Counted from the first letter of the stretch, positions 16,942 to 26,108 are shown. The stretch: DNA of 64,000 nt from Woeseiaceae bacterium (GCA_028280615.1 JANQLK010000015.1:35431-99430), one strand, 5' to 3'. Notes: generated from the letters alone by a model not told the origin. Numbers and translations: made by a program.

Positions 16942-18750
16942 TCAGGCCGTCTTGGTGTCGGCCGGGCCGCTTTCGGCCTCGTCGGCCGCATAGGGCAGCA
17001 ATACGTGCGATTTCTGCATGTCCCAGGCGCCCGTCGGACAGCGCTCGGCGCACAGGCTGCAGTGGACGCACAGGTCTTCGTCTTTGACCATCACGCGGCC
17101 GGTTTGTGGCAGCGCATCGGACACGTACAGCGCCTGCTCGAGGTTTTCGGCGGGCGCCGACAAACGGCTGCGCAGGTCCGCCTCGTCGCCGTTCTCGGTA
17201 ATTGTCAGGCAGTCGACCGGGCAGATGTCGATGCACGCGTCGCACTCGATGCAGTCCTTGGCCGTGAAAACGGTCTGAATGTCGCAGTTCAGGCAGCGCT
17301 CGACCTCCTCGATCGTCTGCTCGACCGTGAAGCCGAGTTCGACTTCGATGTCGAGATTCTTGAAGCGCTCCTTGAGGTCGACGTGCGGCATGAGCCGGCG
17401 CGCGGCGGGATTGTAATCGTTCGAGTAGCTCCACTCGTGCATCCCCATCTTCTGTGGCGACAGGTTGATGCCGACGGGCAGGCGATCGTTGATGTCCTCG
17501 CCCTGGCAATGCTTGTGAATGGAGATAGCGGCCTCGTGGCCGTGGGCCACGGCCCAGATGATGTTCTTCGGGCCGAACGCCGAGTCGCCGCCGAAGAACA
17601 CGCCCTCGCGCGAACACATCATCGTCTTCTCGTCGACGATCGGGCAGTCCCACTCATTGAACTCGATGCCGATGTCGCGCTCGATCCACGGGAAGGCATT
17701 GTCCTGGCCGATGGCGAGGATGACGTCATCGCACGGGATCGTTACCTCGTCGACGACCGTGCCGCGATCGATGCCGCCCTGCTCGTCGATCTTGTACTCC
17801 ATGACGTCGAATGTCATGCCCGTGAGTTTGCCTTCCTCGATGACGAACGTCTTGGGCGAATGGTTGACGATGATGTCGACGTTCTCTTCCTCGGCGTCCT
17901 CGAGTTCCCAGTCGGAGGCCTTGAAAAAGCCGCGCGGCTTGCGCGCCATGACCTTGACGTCCTTCGCGCCGATCCTGAGCGACGTGCGGCAGCAGTCCAT
18001 GGCCGTGTTGCCGACGCCGATGATGAGGACGCGTTCGCCGATGCTTTCGACGTGTTCGAAAGCCACCGACTCGAGCCAGTCGATACCGATATGAATTCGG
18101 TCGCTGTCGTATCGGCCGGGAATATCCAGGTTCTTGCCGCGCGGTGCGCCCGTGCCCACGAACACCGCGTCGAAGTCGTTGCTGTCGAGCAGCGCCTTCA
18201 TGCTGTCGATCGGGTGATCGAGCTTCACGTCGACGCCCATATCGGTGATGTAGCCGATCTCTTCGTCGAGCACGGCGGGCGGCAGGCGGAAGCGCGGAAT
18301 GTTGGTGCGCATCAGGCCGCCCGTCGTATCGAGCTTCTCGAACATCGTCAGCTCGTAGCCGAGCGGCGCGAGGTCGTTGGCCACGGTCAGCGACGCGCAG
18401 CCGGCGCCGATGAGCGCGACCTTCTTGCCGTTGGTTTTCTCGGGCGCTTTGGGTAGCTGTTCGCTGACGTCGTCGCGATGATCGGCCGCGACGCGCTTCA
18501 AGCGGCAGATGGCGACGGGTTTGTCCTCGACGCGGCCGCGACGGCAGGCTGGCTCACAGGGCCGGTCGCAGACCCGGCCCAGGATACCGGGAAATACGTT
18601 CGATTCTCGATTCTTGAGGTAAGCGTCGGTGAATCGCCCCTGGGCGATCAGGCGGATGTATTCGGGGACGTCGGTATGTGCCGGACATGCCCACTGACAG
18701 TCGACTACCTTGTGAAAGTAGTCCGGGTTCGTCGTATCCGTCGGTTTCAT
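16942..18750 (-). CDS. GltD-like FAD oxidoreductase with C-terminal 2[4Fe-4S] ferredoxin domain
   Basis: A 602-residue flavoprotein. Residues about 15-75 form the Cys-rich N-terminal module of glutamate synthase small subunits (CQWACPAHTDVPEY, CDRPCEPACRRG). FAD motif VALIGAGCASLTVANDL follows near 111, and a second nucleotide motif LIIGVGNTAMDCCR near 242. The C-terminal 130 residues contain CIECDACIDICPVDC and CVHCSLCAERCP, two [4Fe-4S] cluster motifs. It is the first gene of the operon with korA and korB, so it probably passes electrons between ferredoxin clusters and NAD(P). Electron bifurcation is possible but not shown by sequence. Confidence 0.88.
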   Translation of the reverse strand: MKPTDTTNPDYFHKVVDCQWACPAHTDVPEYIRLIAQGRFTDAYLKNRESNVFPGILGRVCDRPCEPACRRGRVEDKPVAICRLKRVAADHRDDVSEQLPKAPEKTNGKKVALIGAGCASLTVANDLAPLGYELTMFEKLDTTGGLMRTNIPRFRLPPAVLDEEIGYITDMGVDVKLDHPIDSMKALLDSNDFDAVFVGTGAPRGKNLDIPGRYDSDRIHIGIDWLESVAFEHVESIGERVLIIGVGNTAMDCCRTSLRIGAKDVKVMARKPRGFFKASDWELEDAEEENVDIIVNHSPKTFVIEEGKLTGMTFDVMEYKIDEQGGIDRGTVVDEVTIPCDDVILAIGQDNAFPWIERDIGIEFNEWDCPIVDEKTMMCSREGVFFGGDSAFGPKNIIWAVAHGHEAAISIHKHCQGEDINDRLPVGINLSPQKMGMHEWSYSNDYNPAARRLMPHVDLKERFKNLDIEVELGFTVEQTIEEVERCLNCDIQTVFTAKDCIECDACIDICPVDCLTITENGDEADLRSRLSAPAENLEQALYVSDALPQTGRVMVKDEDLCVHCSLCAERCPTGAWDMQKSHVLLPYAADEAESGPADTKTA

Positions 18751-18796
18751 TGCAACCCGAGCGCGTCCACTGTCCGCTCATGTCCTTATGGCGGCT

Positions 18797-18824
18797 AGCA
18801 TAGCGCTATCGGGGCGAAAGTAAA
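18797..18824 (-). promoter_or_regulatory. Candidate promoter of the 2-oxoacid oxidoreductase operon
   Basis: On the minus strand TTTACT (18824-18819) and TATGCT (18802-18797) are separated by 16 bases, about 46 bases before the ATG at 18750. Both hexamers match sigma-70 consensus at 4 of 6 positions. The rest of the 215-base intergenic stretch (18751-18965) holds nothing else I can support. Confidence 0.4.
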
Positions 18825-18965
18825 CAGTACGGTTCGCAATACGAACGCTTCGATCCCCACCGCATTCATGGCCTCGTGAACGCCGCGTGTGGGCAACGGG
18901 TCCGTGTCATCGGGCTAACCGCAATCGATGCTCGGGAATCCCGTATTGGGGCGCCGGCAATCGTG

Positions 18966-19832
18966 TCAGTTGCCCTGGATACCTCGAGGTTCTTCGTCGA
19001 ACAGCCAGCGCATGCCGGCGCGAAAGGCCGCCGGCGGCGCGGACATGTGGCCGTGGCCCTCGAGGATTGCGGTTTCGAGTTCGAACGGCAGCCCTTGTGC
19101 GCTCGACCAGTGCTGTATCCACGTCATCGCCGGCCCGCGGAACTGCGGATCGTCGCCCGACGCGCTGCCGACGAACAGCCGCGAGTCCCCGGCCTCGCCC
19201 GGGTCCGCCCAGTGGGCCTCGAGAAAGAAGTCGAGATTGCGATGCAGCGCCGGATTGCTCGCGATGTGGCCCCAGAACAGTCCGGGCTCGGTCATCGCTG
19301 TGTACAGGACAAACTGGCCGCCAAGCGACTGGCCGAAGATGATCCGTCGGTCGGACCGGGACCGGTAGCGTCGCTCGACGCCGGGCAACAGTTCGGTCGC
19401 GAGGAATCGCTGGAACGCGCCGGCGCCGCCCCAGTAGTCGCGCTCCTCCGACGGCGCCGTGTAGTCGGTGCTGCGCAGGTTGCCGCCCTCGAAACTGTCG
19501 CTGCCGTAGGAGATTCCCACGACGATGGCCTCCGGAATCTCGCCGGCAAACCTCAGGTAACCGTAGTACGGCACGAGCATGGGAAACAGGTTGCCGCCGT
19601 CGAGCAGGTAGACGGTCGGGTAGCTGCTGGTGGGCTTGTCGTCGTAGCCTTCGGGCAGCATGACATAGACATGCAGGCGCCGGCCCAGGCCGTCCGAATC
19701 GAACGCGAGGTAGCGCGTATCGCCGAGCCCCTGCAGGTGGCGAGTGTCGGTGCCGTTCGCTGCGACCGGCGCCGGGAGACCGGCTAGCACGAGCAGGGCA
19801 ATCCCGGCCTTGAGCAGTATGCTGCCCGACAC
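18966..19832 (-). CDS. Esterase D/enterochelin-esterase-like alpha/beta hydrolase, exported
   Basis: A 288-residue protein with an N-terminal hydrophobic signal (LLKAGIALLVLAGLPAPVAA). The fold follows the esterase family PF00756: HVYVMLPEGYDD, YPTVYLLDGGN, then the nucleophile elbow FGQSLGGQF, and a late His in LEGHGHMSAPP as the probable catalytic base. The start is taken as GTG 19832, whose first base overlaps the TAG stop of dihydroorotase (TAGTG), so reinitiation is likely. Substrate is unknown; siderophore or acyl ester are family options with no support here. Confidence 0.8.
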   Translation of the reverse strand: MSGSILLKAGIALLVLAGLPAPVAANGTDTRHLQGLGDTRYLAFDSDGLGRRLHVYVMLPEGYDDKPTSSYPTVYLLDGGNLFPMLVPYYGYLRFAGEIPEAIVVGISYGSDSFEGGNLRSTDYTAPSEERDYWGGAGAFQRFLATELLPGVERRYRSRSDRRIIFGQSLGGQFVLYTAMTEPGLFWGHIASNPALHRNLDFFLEAHWADPGEAGDSRLFVGSASGDDPQFRGPAMTWIQHWSSAQGLPFELETAILEGHGHMSAPPAAFRAGMRWLFDEEPRGIQGN

Positions 19833-21178
19833 TACCGAGCCCGCGTGAAGACGAGCCGCCGGCCGGCGATCGCGCCCGTCAGCTTGCCGTCCCGGTACAC
19901 GGCCTGGCCGTTGATGAAGGTCGTGTCGATCGATGACGAGAATGTGTGGCCCTCGTACGGCGACCAGCCGCATTTCGCGAGTACATTGCCTCGCTCGACC
20001 GTGTGCGGCGTGTCCGGGTCCACGATGACCAGATCCGCGTACCAGCCCTCGCGCACGTAGCCGCGCTCGGCGACGCCGAAAATGTCCGCCGGCGCGTGGC
20101 AGGCGCGATCGACGATGGTTTCGACCGCGAGTCCGTCGCGCTTCACGAGGTCGAACAGCGTCAGCAGCGCGTGCTGCACCAGGGGCAGCCCGGCCGGCGC
20201 TTTGAAGTACTTGTTGGCTTTTTCCTCGGCCGTGTGCGGCGCGTGATCGGTCGCGACGATGTCGATCCGGCCCTCCTTGAGCGCCGCCACGAGCGCCTCG
20301 CGATCCGACGCATACTTGATCGCCGGGTTGCACTTTATGAGCGCGCCCTTGTCCCCGTAGCGGGACGCGTCGAACCACAGATGATGCACACAGACCTCGG
20401 CGGTCAGGCGTTTCTCCGAACGGTGGGCGTCGGAGAAAAGCGCCATCTCGTCGGCCGTCGTCAGGTGCAGGATATGCAGCAGCGCGTCGTGCTTGCCGGC
20501 GAGTTCGACCGCGAGCGTGGACGATTTCAGGCAGGCCTCCCGCGAGCGAATCTCGGGGTGAACCTCGAACGGCACGTCCTCGCCGTACTTCTCGCGCGCC
20601 GCAGCCTCGTTGGCCCATATCATGGGCGAATCCTCGCAGTGCGTGACGACCATGACGGGCGCATACTCGAATATCTTGTCGAGCGCATCGACGTCGTCGA
20701 CGAGCATGTCGCCCGTCGAAGCGCCCATGAACGCCTTGATGCCGCAGGCCTCGCCGACTTCGAGCGCCTTGATCGCCTCGATGTTGGTGTTGGTGGCGCC
20801 GAGGTAGAAGCCGTAGTTACCCGTGCAGCGACCGTCGGCGCGTGCGTACTTGTCGGCGAGCGTGGCGCTGTCGATCGTCAGCGGATTGACGTTCGGCATG
20901 TCCATGAAACTCGTGATTCCGCCTGCCGCGGCAGCCGCCGACTCCGTGGCAAGATCGCCCTTGGCCGTCAGGCCCGGCTCGCGAAAATGCACCTGGTCGT
21001 CGATCATGCCGGGCATCAGGTACTTGCCCGAAGCGTCGATCACCTCGGCGTCCTCGGCTGAGATCGACGCGGCGATCCTTTCGATCCGGTCACCCTTCAC
21101 GAGCACGTCGGTATCCACGATGCTGCCCTCGTTCACGAGCCGCGCGTTGGTAATAAGCGTTTTGGTAGTTTCACTCAT
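19832..21178 (-). CDS. pyrC: Dihydroorotase (class I, amidohydrolase fold)
   Basis: A 448-residue Zn amidohydrolase of the COG0044 dihydroorotase/allantoinase group. Metal ligands are visible in MIDDQVHFREPG, the carboxylated-Lys region around GIKAFMGASTGD, HCEDS, HILHLTT, and the catalytic Asp in ATDHAPHT. The QVHFREPG and DHAPH motifs, and a missing allantoinase context, favour dihydroorotase, the third step of pyrimidine synthesis, but allantoinase is not excluded. It is translationally linked to the downstream esterase, an unusual partner. It is divergent from ilvA across 80 bases. Confidence 0.85.
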   Translation of the reverse strand: MSETTKTLITNARLVNEGSIVDTDVLVKGDRIERIAASISAEDAEVIDASGKYLMPGMIDDQVHFREPGLTAKGDLATESAAAAAGGITSFMDMPNVNPLTIDSATLADKYARADGRCTGNYGFYLGATNTNIEAIKALEVGEACGIKAFMGASTGDMLVDDVDALDKIFEYAPVMVVTHCEDSPMIWANEAAAREKYGEDVPFEVHPEIRSREACLKSSTLAVELAGKHDALLHILHLTTADEMALFSDAHRSEKRLTAEVCVHHLWFDASRYGDKGALIKCNPAIKYASDREALVAALKEGRIDIVATDHAPHTAEEKANKYFKAPAGLPLVQHALLTLFDLVKRDGLAVETIVDRACHAPADIFGVAERGYVREGWYADLVIVDPDTPHTVERGNVLAKCGWSPYEGHTFSSSIDTTFINGQAVYRDGKLTGAIAGRRLVFTRAR

Positions 21179-21258
21179 TTGCTGAGGCTCTTCTCCATAC
21201 TCGTGACACCTGCCCGCATTGTATGCGATAACCCGGAAGGGGCATACGCAGGCCAGGC

Positions 21259-22776
21259 ATGAGCGAAACCAGCTACGTCGATCTCGTGGACGAAGCGCGC
21301 GTCTACGACGTCGCGATCGAATCGCCGCTCGAACCGGCCGCCAAGCTGTCAGCGAGGCTCGGGAATCGCGTTCTGATGAAGCGCGAGGACCTGCAGCCGG
21401 TACACTCGTTCAAGCTGCGCGGCGCGTATAACAAGATCGCGGCGATGAGCGACGACGAGCTGGTCCGGGGCGTCATCTGCAGTTCGGCCGGCAATCATGC
21501 CCAGGGGGTCGCCCTGGCCGCGCAGCGCCGCGGGGTTTCCGCCACGGTCGTCATGCCCGTCACGACGCCCGAAATCAAGATCGATGCCGTCCGCGCGCTT
21601 GGCGGCAACGTGATACTCGAAGGCGACAGCTACGACGACGCCCACGCGCACGCCACGGCGCTCGCCGAGCAACACGGCCACTGTTTCATTCATCCTTTCG
21701 ACGACCCGCTCGTGATCGCCGGCCAGGGCACGATCGGCGCCGAGCTCCTGAACCAGGCCGGCAGCGGTATCGACGTGATCGTCGTCCCGATCGGTGGCGG
21801 CGGGCTCGCGGGCGGTATTGCCGCCTATCTGAAGCAGCGCGGCGCGGGTATTCACATCGTCGGCGTCGAACCCGAAGACTCGGCCGGCATGCTGGCGTCG
21901 ATCGAAGCGGGCCACCCTGTCACGCTCGACCACGTCGGTATCTTCGCCGACGGCGTCGCCGTTCGCCGGGTCGGCGACGAAACTTTCTCGCTTTGCAGGC
22001 AGTACGTCGATGAAATCGTCACGGTCGATACCGACGAAACCTGCGCCGCGATCCGTGACGCGTTCGAGGACACACGCAGCATCCTGGAGCCCGCCGGCGC
22101 GCTCGCCATTGCCGCGACGAAGAAACTCGTCGCCGAGAGACACTGGCGCGGCAGGACCGTCGTGACGATCTGCTGCGGCGCCAACGTCAATTTCGATCGC
22201 CTGCGGCATATCGCCGAGCGCGCGGCGGTCGGCGAGCATCAGGAAATGCTGTTGGCGGCCGAAATCGAGGAGACGCCCGGCAGCTTCCGTCGATTCTGCG
22301 AAGCCGTTGGCCGGCGCGGCATTACCGAATTCAACTACCGCTACAGTCCCGGCGATACGGCGCACATCTTTGTCGGCGTCAAGCTGGTTGGAGGTCTCGA
22401 GGAGCGGGCCGAGCTACTGGCGCGGCTCGCTGGCGACGGATACCCGGTCATTGACTTGAGCGACGACGAAATGGCCAAGCTGCACGTGCGCCATCTGGTC
22501 GGAGGCCGAGCCGCGAAGATCGTCAATGAGCGGCTGTTCCGCTTCGAATTTCCGGAGCGGCCCGGCGCCCTGCTCGAGTTCCTGAGTGCCGTCGGCAATC
22601 AGTGGAACATCACGCTGTTTCACTACCGCAATCACGGCAGCGACTACGGACGCGTGCTGGCGGGCATCGATGTTCCCGAAGACGAGCGCGGCGAACTCGC
22701 GAAGCACCTGTCCGACCTCGGCTACCCGCACAGCGAAGAGAGCGACAATCCCGCCTACTCGATGTTCCTCCGCTAG
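21259..22776 (+). CDS. ilvA: Threonine ammonia-lyase, biosynthetic
   Basis: A 505-residue enzyme that deaminates threonine to 2-oxobutyrate, the first committed step to isoleucine. The PLP lysine is Lys52 in HSFKLRGAYNKI, and the glycine loop GGGGLAGGIAAYLK binds the cofactor phosphate. The C-terminal third has the two ACT-like regulatory domains (TEFNYRYSPGDTAHIFVGVKL; RLFRFEFPERPGALLEFLSAVG), so isoleucine feedback control is expected. Length matches the long biosynthetic form (about 510), not the short catabolic one. A strong terminator lies about 180 bases downstream. Confidence 0.95.
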   Translation: MSETSYVDLVDEARVYDVAIESPLEPAAKLSARLGNRVLMKREDLQPVHSFKLRGAYNKIAAMSDDELVRGVICSSAGNHAQGVALAAQRRGVSATVVMPVTTPEIKIDAVRALGGNVILEGDSYDDAHAHATALAEQHGHCFIHPFDDPLVIAGQGTIGAELLNQAGSGIDVIVVPIGGGGLAGGIAAYLKQRGAGIHIVGVEPEDSAGMLASIEAGHPVTLDHVGIFADGVAVRRVGDETFSLCRQYVDEIVTVDTDETCAAIRDAFEDTRSILEPAGALAIAATKKLVAERHWRGRTVVTICCGANVNFDRLRHIAERAAVGEHQEMLLAAEIEETPGSFRRFCEAVGRRGITEFNYRYSPGDTAHIFVGVKLVGGLEERAELLARLAGDGYPVIDLSDDEMAKLHVRHLVGGRAAKIVNERLFRFEFPERPGALLEFLSAVGNQWNITLFHYRNHGSDYGRVLAGIDVPEDERGELAKHLSDLGYPHSEESDNPAYSMFLR

Positions 22777-22806
22777 CTGAACAGCCCCACGCCTTATTCC
22801 TCGATC

Positions 22807-22954
22807 GCATCGGTTTCCGATGCAACGAAAGCATCCGACATAACTGACTCGCATATGCCATATTGTTTGCAACGAAACGGCGGCGCGGAGCATCTGAGGG
22901 GTACGGACGAGTTATACGAAACATACTCAAATCCCTTATGCTGTTTGTTTCGTA
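22807..22954 (+). other. Structured interval between ilvA and its terminator; possible small RNA
   Basis: This gene-free stretch contains a perfect 7-bp hairpin (GCATCGG/CCGATGC, 22807-22823) and a 9-bp inverted repeat TACGAAACA (22915-22923) / TGTTTCGTA (22946-22954), then the strong terminator. A weak promoter-like pair, CCGACA and CATATT with 18 bases between, lies near 22836-22865. It may be only a folded ilvA 3' UTR. No ORF here looks protein-like. Confidence 0.35.
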
Positions 22955-22958
22955 CTTG

Positions 22959-22988
22959 AGGCGGTGGCTTTTGCCACCGCCTTTTTTT
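22959..22988 (+). terminator. Rho-independent terminator downstream of ilvA
   Basis: AGGCGGTGGC (22959-22968) and GCCACCGCCT (22973-22982) form a perfect 10-bp stem with a TTTT loop and a run of T residues to 22988. It ends plus-strand transcripts, either ilvA mRNA or a short RNA from the preceding interval, and lies just before the convergent helicase gene's stop. Confidence 0.9.
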
Positions 22989-22990
22989 CT

Positions 22991-25096
22991 TCACCACATC
23001 TCGCGCATGCGGCTGCCGACATCGATCCGCGTGGACGAACGCGAGGCAGGGGCGCTGTCTCGCACGGCATCCCGGCCGCGGAATTCGGTGCGCATCGTCT
23101 TGAGCAGCCGATCCGTCATGAAGCGGCTGCGGGCGCCGTAGACGTGTCGGTCGCCGTCCGGCGGCTGCTGGCTCACGTGAAACTTGAGCGGCGCAATCAG
23201 CGTTAGCGACTGCCTGGCGCGGGTCATGGCGACGTACAGCAGGCGGCGCTCCTCCTCGATGAGCTCGGCCTTGCCCGCGGCGAACTCCGAGGGGAAGCTG
23301 CCGTCGGTCACGTTGAGCACGAATACCGACTCCCATTCCTGCCCCTTGGCCGAGTGCACCGTCGACAGGATCAGGTAGTCTTCGTCGAGCAGCGGATCGC
23401 CCGCTTCGGCGCCGGCCGAGGCGGGCGGATCCAGCGTCAGCTCGGTCAGAAATCGCTCGCGGGTCGCATAGCGGCCGGAAATCTGCTCGAGCTGCTCGAT
23501 GTCGGCTTCACGGGTTTCCACGCTGTCGTAGAGGTGCTCCATCACTGGCCGGTACCAGCGCCTGAGTTCGGCGAGTCCTGCCTGCCAGCCGGCCTCGCCC
23601 GACTGCGCTGACAGCGACTCGATCAGCGTCGTGAACGCCGGCCAGTGCGGCTGCGCGGCCGACGGCGGCACGAAGTACTTGAGACTCTTAACGGCGTGGT
23701 CGTTGAGGACGAGATGCTCGCAGCATTTGCCGGCGCTGGCCGGCCCCATGCCGGGCAACAGCTTCAGCACGCGGAACGCGGCGACTTCGTTCTTCGGATT
23801 GTCCGCCCACTTCAGGATCGACAGGACGTCCTTGACGTGTGCCGCTTCGAGAAACTTGAGACCGCCGTACTTGACGTACGGGATATTGCGCCGCAAGAGC
23901 TCGATCTCGAGCCGGTCGCTCGTATGCGAACCGCGGAACAGAACGGCCTGGTCCTTGAGCTCAACGCCCTGCTCGCGATTCTCGAGGACCGCCTCCACGA
24001 CGAACTCGGCCTCGCTATCGCCGTCCTCGACGGTCACGTAGGCGGGCGGCGCGCCTTCCCTGCTCCGCGAGAACAAATGCTTGCGGTACTGGCGCTCGCT
24101 TTCGGCGATCAGGCAATTGGCGCTGTCGAGCACGGCCTGGGTCGAGCGGTAATTCTCCTCCAGCGTCACGATCTCGGCCGACGGCATGAAGTGGTCGGGA
24201 AAACTGAGGATGTTGTCGACGGACGCCGCGCGGAACGAGTAGATCGACTGGGCGTCGTCGCCGACGACGCTCAAGCCCCGGCCGTCAGGCTTCAGCGCCA
24301 GCAGGATGTCGGCCTGGACGCGATTGGTGTCCTGGTACTCGTCGACGAGCACGTGGTCGAACCAGCCGCCAATCGTTGTCGCGAACTCTTCCTCGGCGAC
24401 GAGGTGACCGAGATACAGGAGCAGGTCGTCGTAGTCGAGCGCCTGGAGCTTGAGCTTGCGCTCGACGTAGCCGCGATACAGTGAGCGAAGCTCCCGCTCC
24501 CAGTCGGCACACCATGGAAAGGCCTCGTCGACGACGGCCGTGAGGTCCGACCGTGTGTTGACGGTGCGGGAATAGATGGCGAGGCAGGTGTCCTTCTTCG
24601 GGAACCGCCGCGAGCGCTTTGAAAGTCTGAGTTCGTGACGCACGACGTCCATGAGGTCGGCCGCATCGCCGCGATCCAACACCGAGAACGAGGGCTCGAG
24701 GCCCACGTTGTGCGCGAACTGTCGGAGCAAGCGGTTGGCAATCGAGTGAAACGTTCCGGCCCAGGGCAACGCGAAACGCCGGCCGTCGCCGCCGTCGGCC
24801 CTGAGCGCGGCGCGCACGATCGTTTCCACTCGCCGTGTCATTTCGGTCGCGGCCCGGCGCGTGAACGTCAGCAGCAAAATTCTCGAAGGATCGACGCCAC
24901 AGAGGACCAGGTGCGCCACGCGATGCGCCAGGGTCATCGTCTTGCCGGTGCCGGCGCCGGCGATCACGAGTAGCGGGCCGGCCTCGAAGCCGCCGTCGGC
25001 CAGCCCCTCGCCATGGGTCGCGGCCATTCGCTGCGCCGTATTCAGCATGGCCAGGTAGTCGTTATCGGCTTGCTCGGAAACGTCGACCGCGTCCAC
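22991..25096 (-). CDS. UvrD/Rep/PcrA-family ATP-dependent DNA helicase
   Basis: A 701-residue superfamily 1A 3'-5' helicase. Walker A is GAGTGKTMT near residue 47, motif Ia LLLTFTRRAATEM, Walker B VLVDEYQDTN, motif III VVGDDAQSIYSFRAA, motif IV LEENYRST, motif V STVHSAKGQEWESVFVLN, motif VI EERRLLYVAMTRARQSL. The set is complete. Start is GTG 25096. A near-consensus LexA box lies about 30 bases upstream, so SOS induction is likely. It is shorter in its C-terminal region than UvrD, closer to the helicases of the Rep-like IV group. It converges with ilvA. Confidence 0.92.
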   Translation of the reverse strand: MDAVDVSEQADNDYLAMLNTAQRMAATHGEGLADGGFEAGPLLVIAGAGTGKTMTLAHRVAHLVLCGVDPSRILLLTFTRRAATEMTRRVETIVRAALRADGGDGRRFALPWAGTFHSIANRLLRQFAHNVGLEPSFSVLDRGDAADLMDVVRHELRLSKRSRRFPKKDTCLAIYSRTVNTRSDLTAVVDEAFPWCADWERELRSLYRGYVERKLKLQALDYDDLLLYLGHLVAEEEFATTIGGWFDHVLVDEYQDTNRVQADILLALKPDGRGLSVVGDDAQSIYSFRAASVDNILSFPDHFMPSAEIVTLEENYRSTQAVLDSANCLIAESERQYRKHLFSRSREGAPPAYVTVEDGDSEAEFVVEAVLENREQGVELKDQAVLFRGSHTSDRLEIELLRRNIPYVKYGGLKFLEAAHVKDVLSILKWADNPKNEVAAFRVLKLLPGMGPASAGKCCEHLVLNDHAVKSLKYFVPPSAAQPHWPAFTTLIESLSAQSGEAGWQAGLAELRRWYRPVMEHLYDSVETREADIEQLEQISGRYATRERFLTELTLDPPASAGAEAGDPLLDEDYLILSTVHSAKGQEWESVFVLNVTDGSFPSEFAAGKAELIEEERRLLYVAMTRARQSLTLIAPLKFHVSQQPPDGDRHVYGARSRFMTDRLLKTMRTEFRGRDAVRDSAPASRSSTRIDVGSRMREMW

Positions 25097-25124
25097 TTGA
25101 CCCTCGCTCGGGCGGCTAAAACGG

Positions 25125-25144
25125 GACTGTCTTTTTATACAGTA
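25125..25144 (-). promoter_or_regulatory. LexA (SOS) box upstream of the UvrD-type helicase
   Basis: On the minus strand the 20-mer is TACTGTATAAAAAGACAGTC. It has CTGT and ACAG separated by exactly 8 bases of AT-rich sequence, the gammaproteobacterial LexA operator layout, with the flanking TA preserved on one side. It ends 28 bases before the helicase GTG, where it would cover the promoter or start region. Confidence 0.75.
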
Positions 25145-25154
25145 CTGGATCCAT

Positions 25155-26048
25155 TTACAAGTGTTGGCCGAAAAACCCGTCGATCAAGGCGGCGAGCGTC
25201 GCGGGCGCTTCGAAGTGCAGCATATGGCCGGCGTTATCGACGACCTCGAGCGACGCGCGTGAAAACGGCAGACCGACGCTGCCGGCACCGACCTCGGCAT
25301 CGGCTCCGGCGGCGAACTCGCTCTGACCGCCGGCTACGAGCAGCACATCGGCCGTTGCAGTTTGCCAGCAGCTTTCCGCCTCGGCGCGGCGGTACAGCAC
25401 CGGGTTCCTGAGCCGGTGCAGCGGGTCGGCGCGCAATACCACGGCGCCGCCCTGTTCGCGCGCCCAGCAGCGCGCGACGAACTCCGCCTCCGGCCGCCCT
25501 ATCGCCGGGCTTCTTTCGGCGATGCGATCCGCCAGCGCCGCAAAGTCGGGGTAGTCGGCAAACCTGGGTTCCGATCGGCCGCCCGAGATCCACTGCCGGT
25601 ACCGGGCCGGCGCGTCCGCGGGATCCGAATCGGGCAAGCCGAAACCTTCGAGATTGACGAATGCGCGCACGCGTTCCGGGAACGCACCCGCGTAAAGACC
25701 CGCAATGTTGCCGCCCATGCTATGCCCGACCAGCAGCGCGGGCGCATCGGGGCTGTATCGCTCGAGCAGCGCGTCGAGGTCGGCGAGATAATCCGGGAAC
25801 CAGTAGGCATGCACGCTCCCGTGACTGTCGCCGAAGCCCCGTAGATCGGGGGCAACCACGTGCCAGTCGCGCTTGAGCTTGTCGACGACGAACTGGAAAG
25901 TCGGCCCGCAGTCCAGGAATCCGTGCAGAACGACTATGAGCGGCGCGTCGGCCTCGCCCCACTCGTGGACCGCGTAGTCGATGCCGCGAATCGGGATGTC
26001 GGAGGTGCGCCGCGCCGCGACGGGCGTGTAGATGTGGGACAGAGCCAT
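25155..26048 (-). CDS. Alpha/beta hydrolase
   Basis: A 297-residue cytosolic alpha/beta hydrolase. The oxyanion region is LHGFLDCG, the nucleophile elbow is VGHSMGGN, and the catalytic His is in NAGHMLHFEAP near the end; a cap follows the elbow. It is similar to haloalkane dehalogenase/epoxide hydrolase-like esterases, but the substrate is undefined. ATG 26048 is chosen because the 39 bases upstream run into the divergent transporter's leader. It shares a 60-base divergent spacer with the SLC13 gene. Confidence 0.85.
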   Translation of the reverse strand: MALSHIYTPVAARRTSDIPIRGIDYAVHEWGEADAPLIVVLHGFLDCGPTFQFVVDKLKRDWHVVAPDLRGFGDSHGSVHAYWFPDYLADLDALLERYSPDAPALLVGHSMGGNIAGLYAGAFPERVRAFVNLEGFGLPDSDPADAPARYRQWISGGRSEPRFADYPDFAALADRIAERSPAIGRPEAEFVARCWAREQGGAVVLRADPLHRLRNPVLYRRAEAESCWQTATADVLLVAGGQSEFAAGADAEVGAGSVGLPFSRASLEVVDNAGHMLHFEAPATLAALIDGFFGQHL

Positions 26049-26108
26049 GTCGTGTATAAACGTGAGGTCTCGGGGATTCGCGGCCAACGATCACAAACGC
26101 GCGCACGA

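Noticed and set aside
16312..18456. Plus-strand open frame of about 710 codons
   Set aside because: It lies antisense to the korA start and the GltD-like gene, whose cofactor motifs are unmistakable; no ribosome-binding site or family signal.
22794..22850. Short minus-strand ORF near the ilvA end
   Set aside because: No Shine-Dalgarno, no composition signal, and it lies inside a hairpin-rich 3' region.
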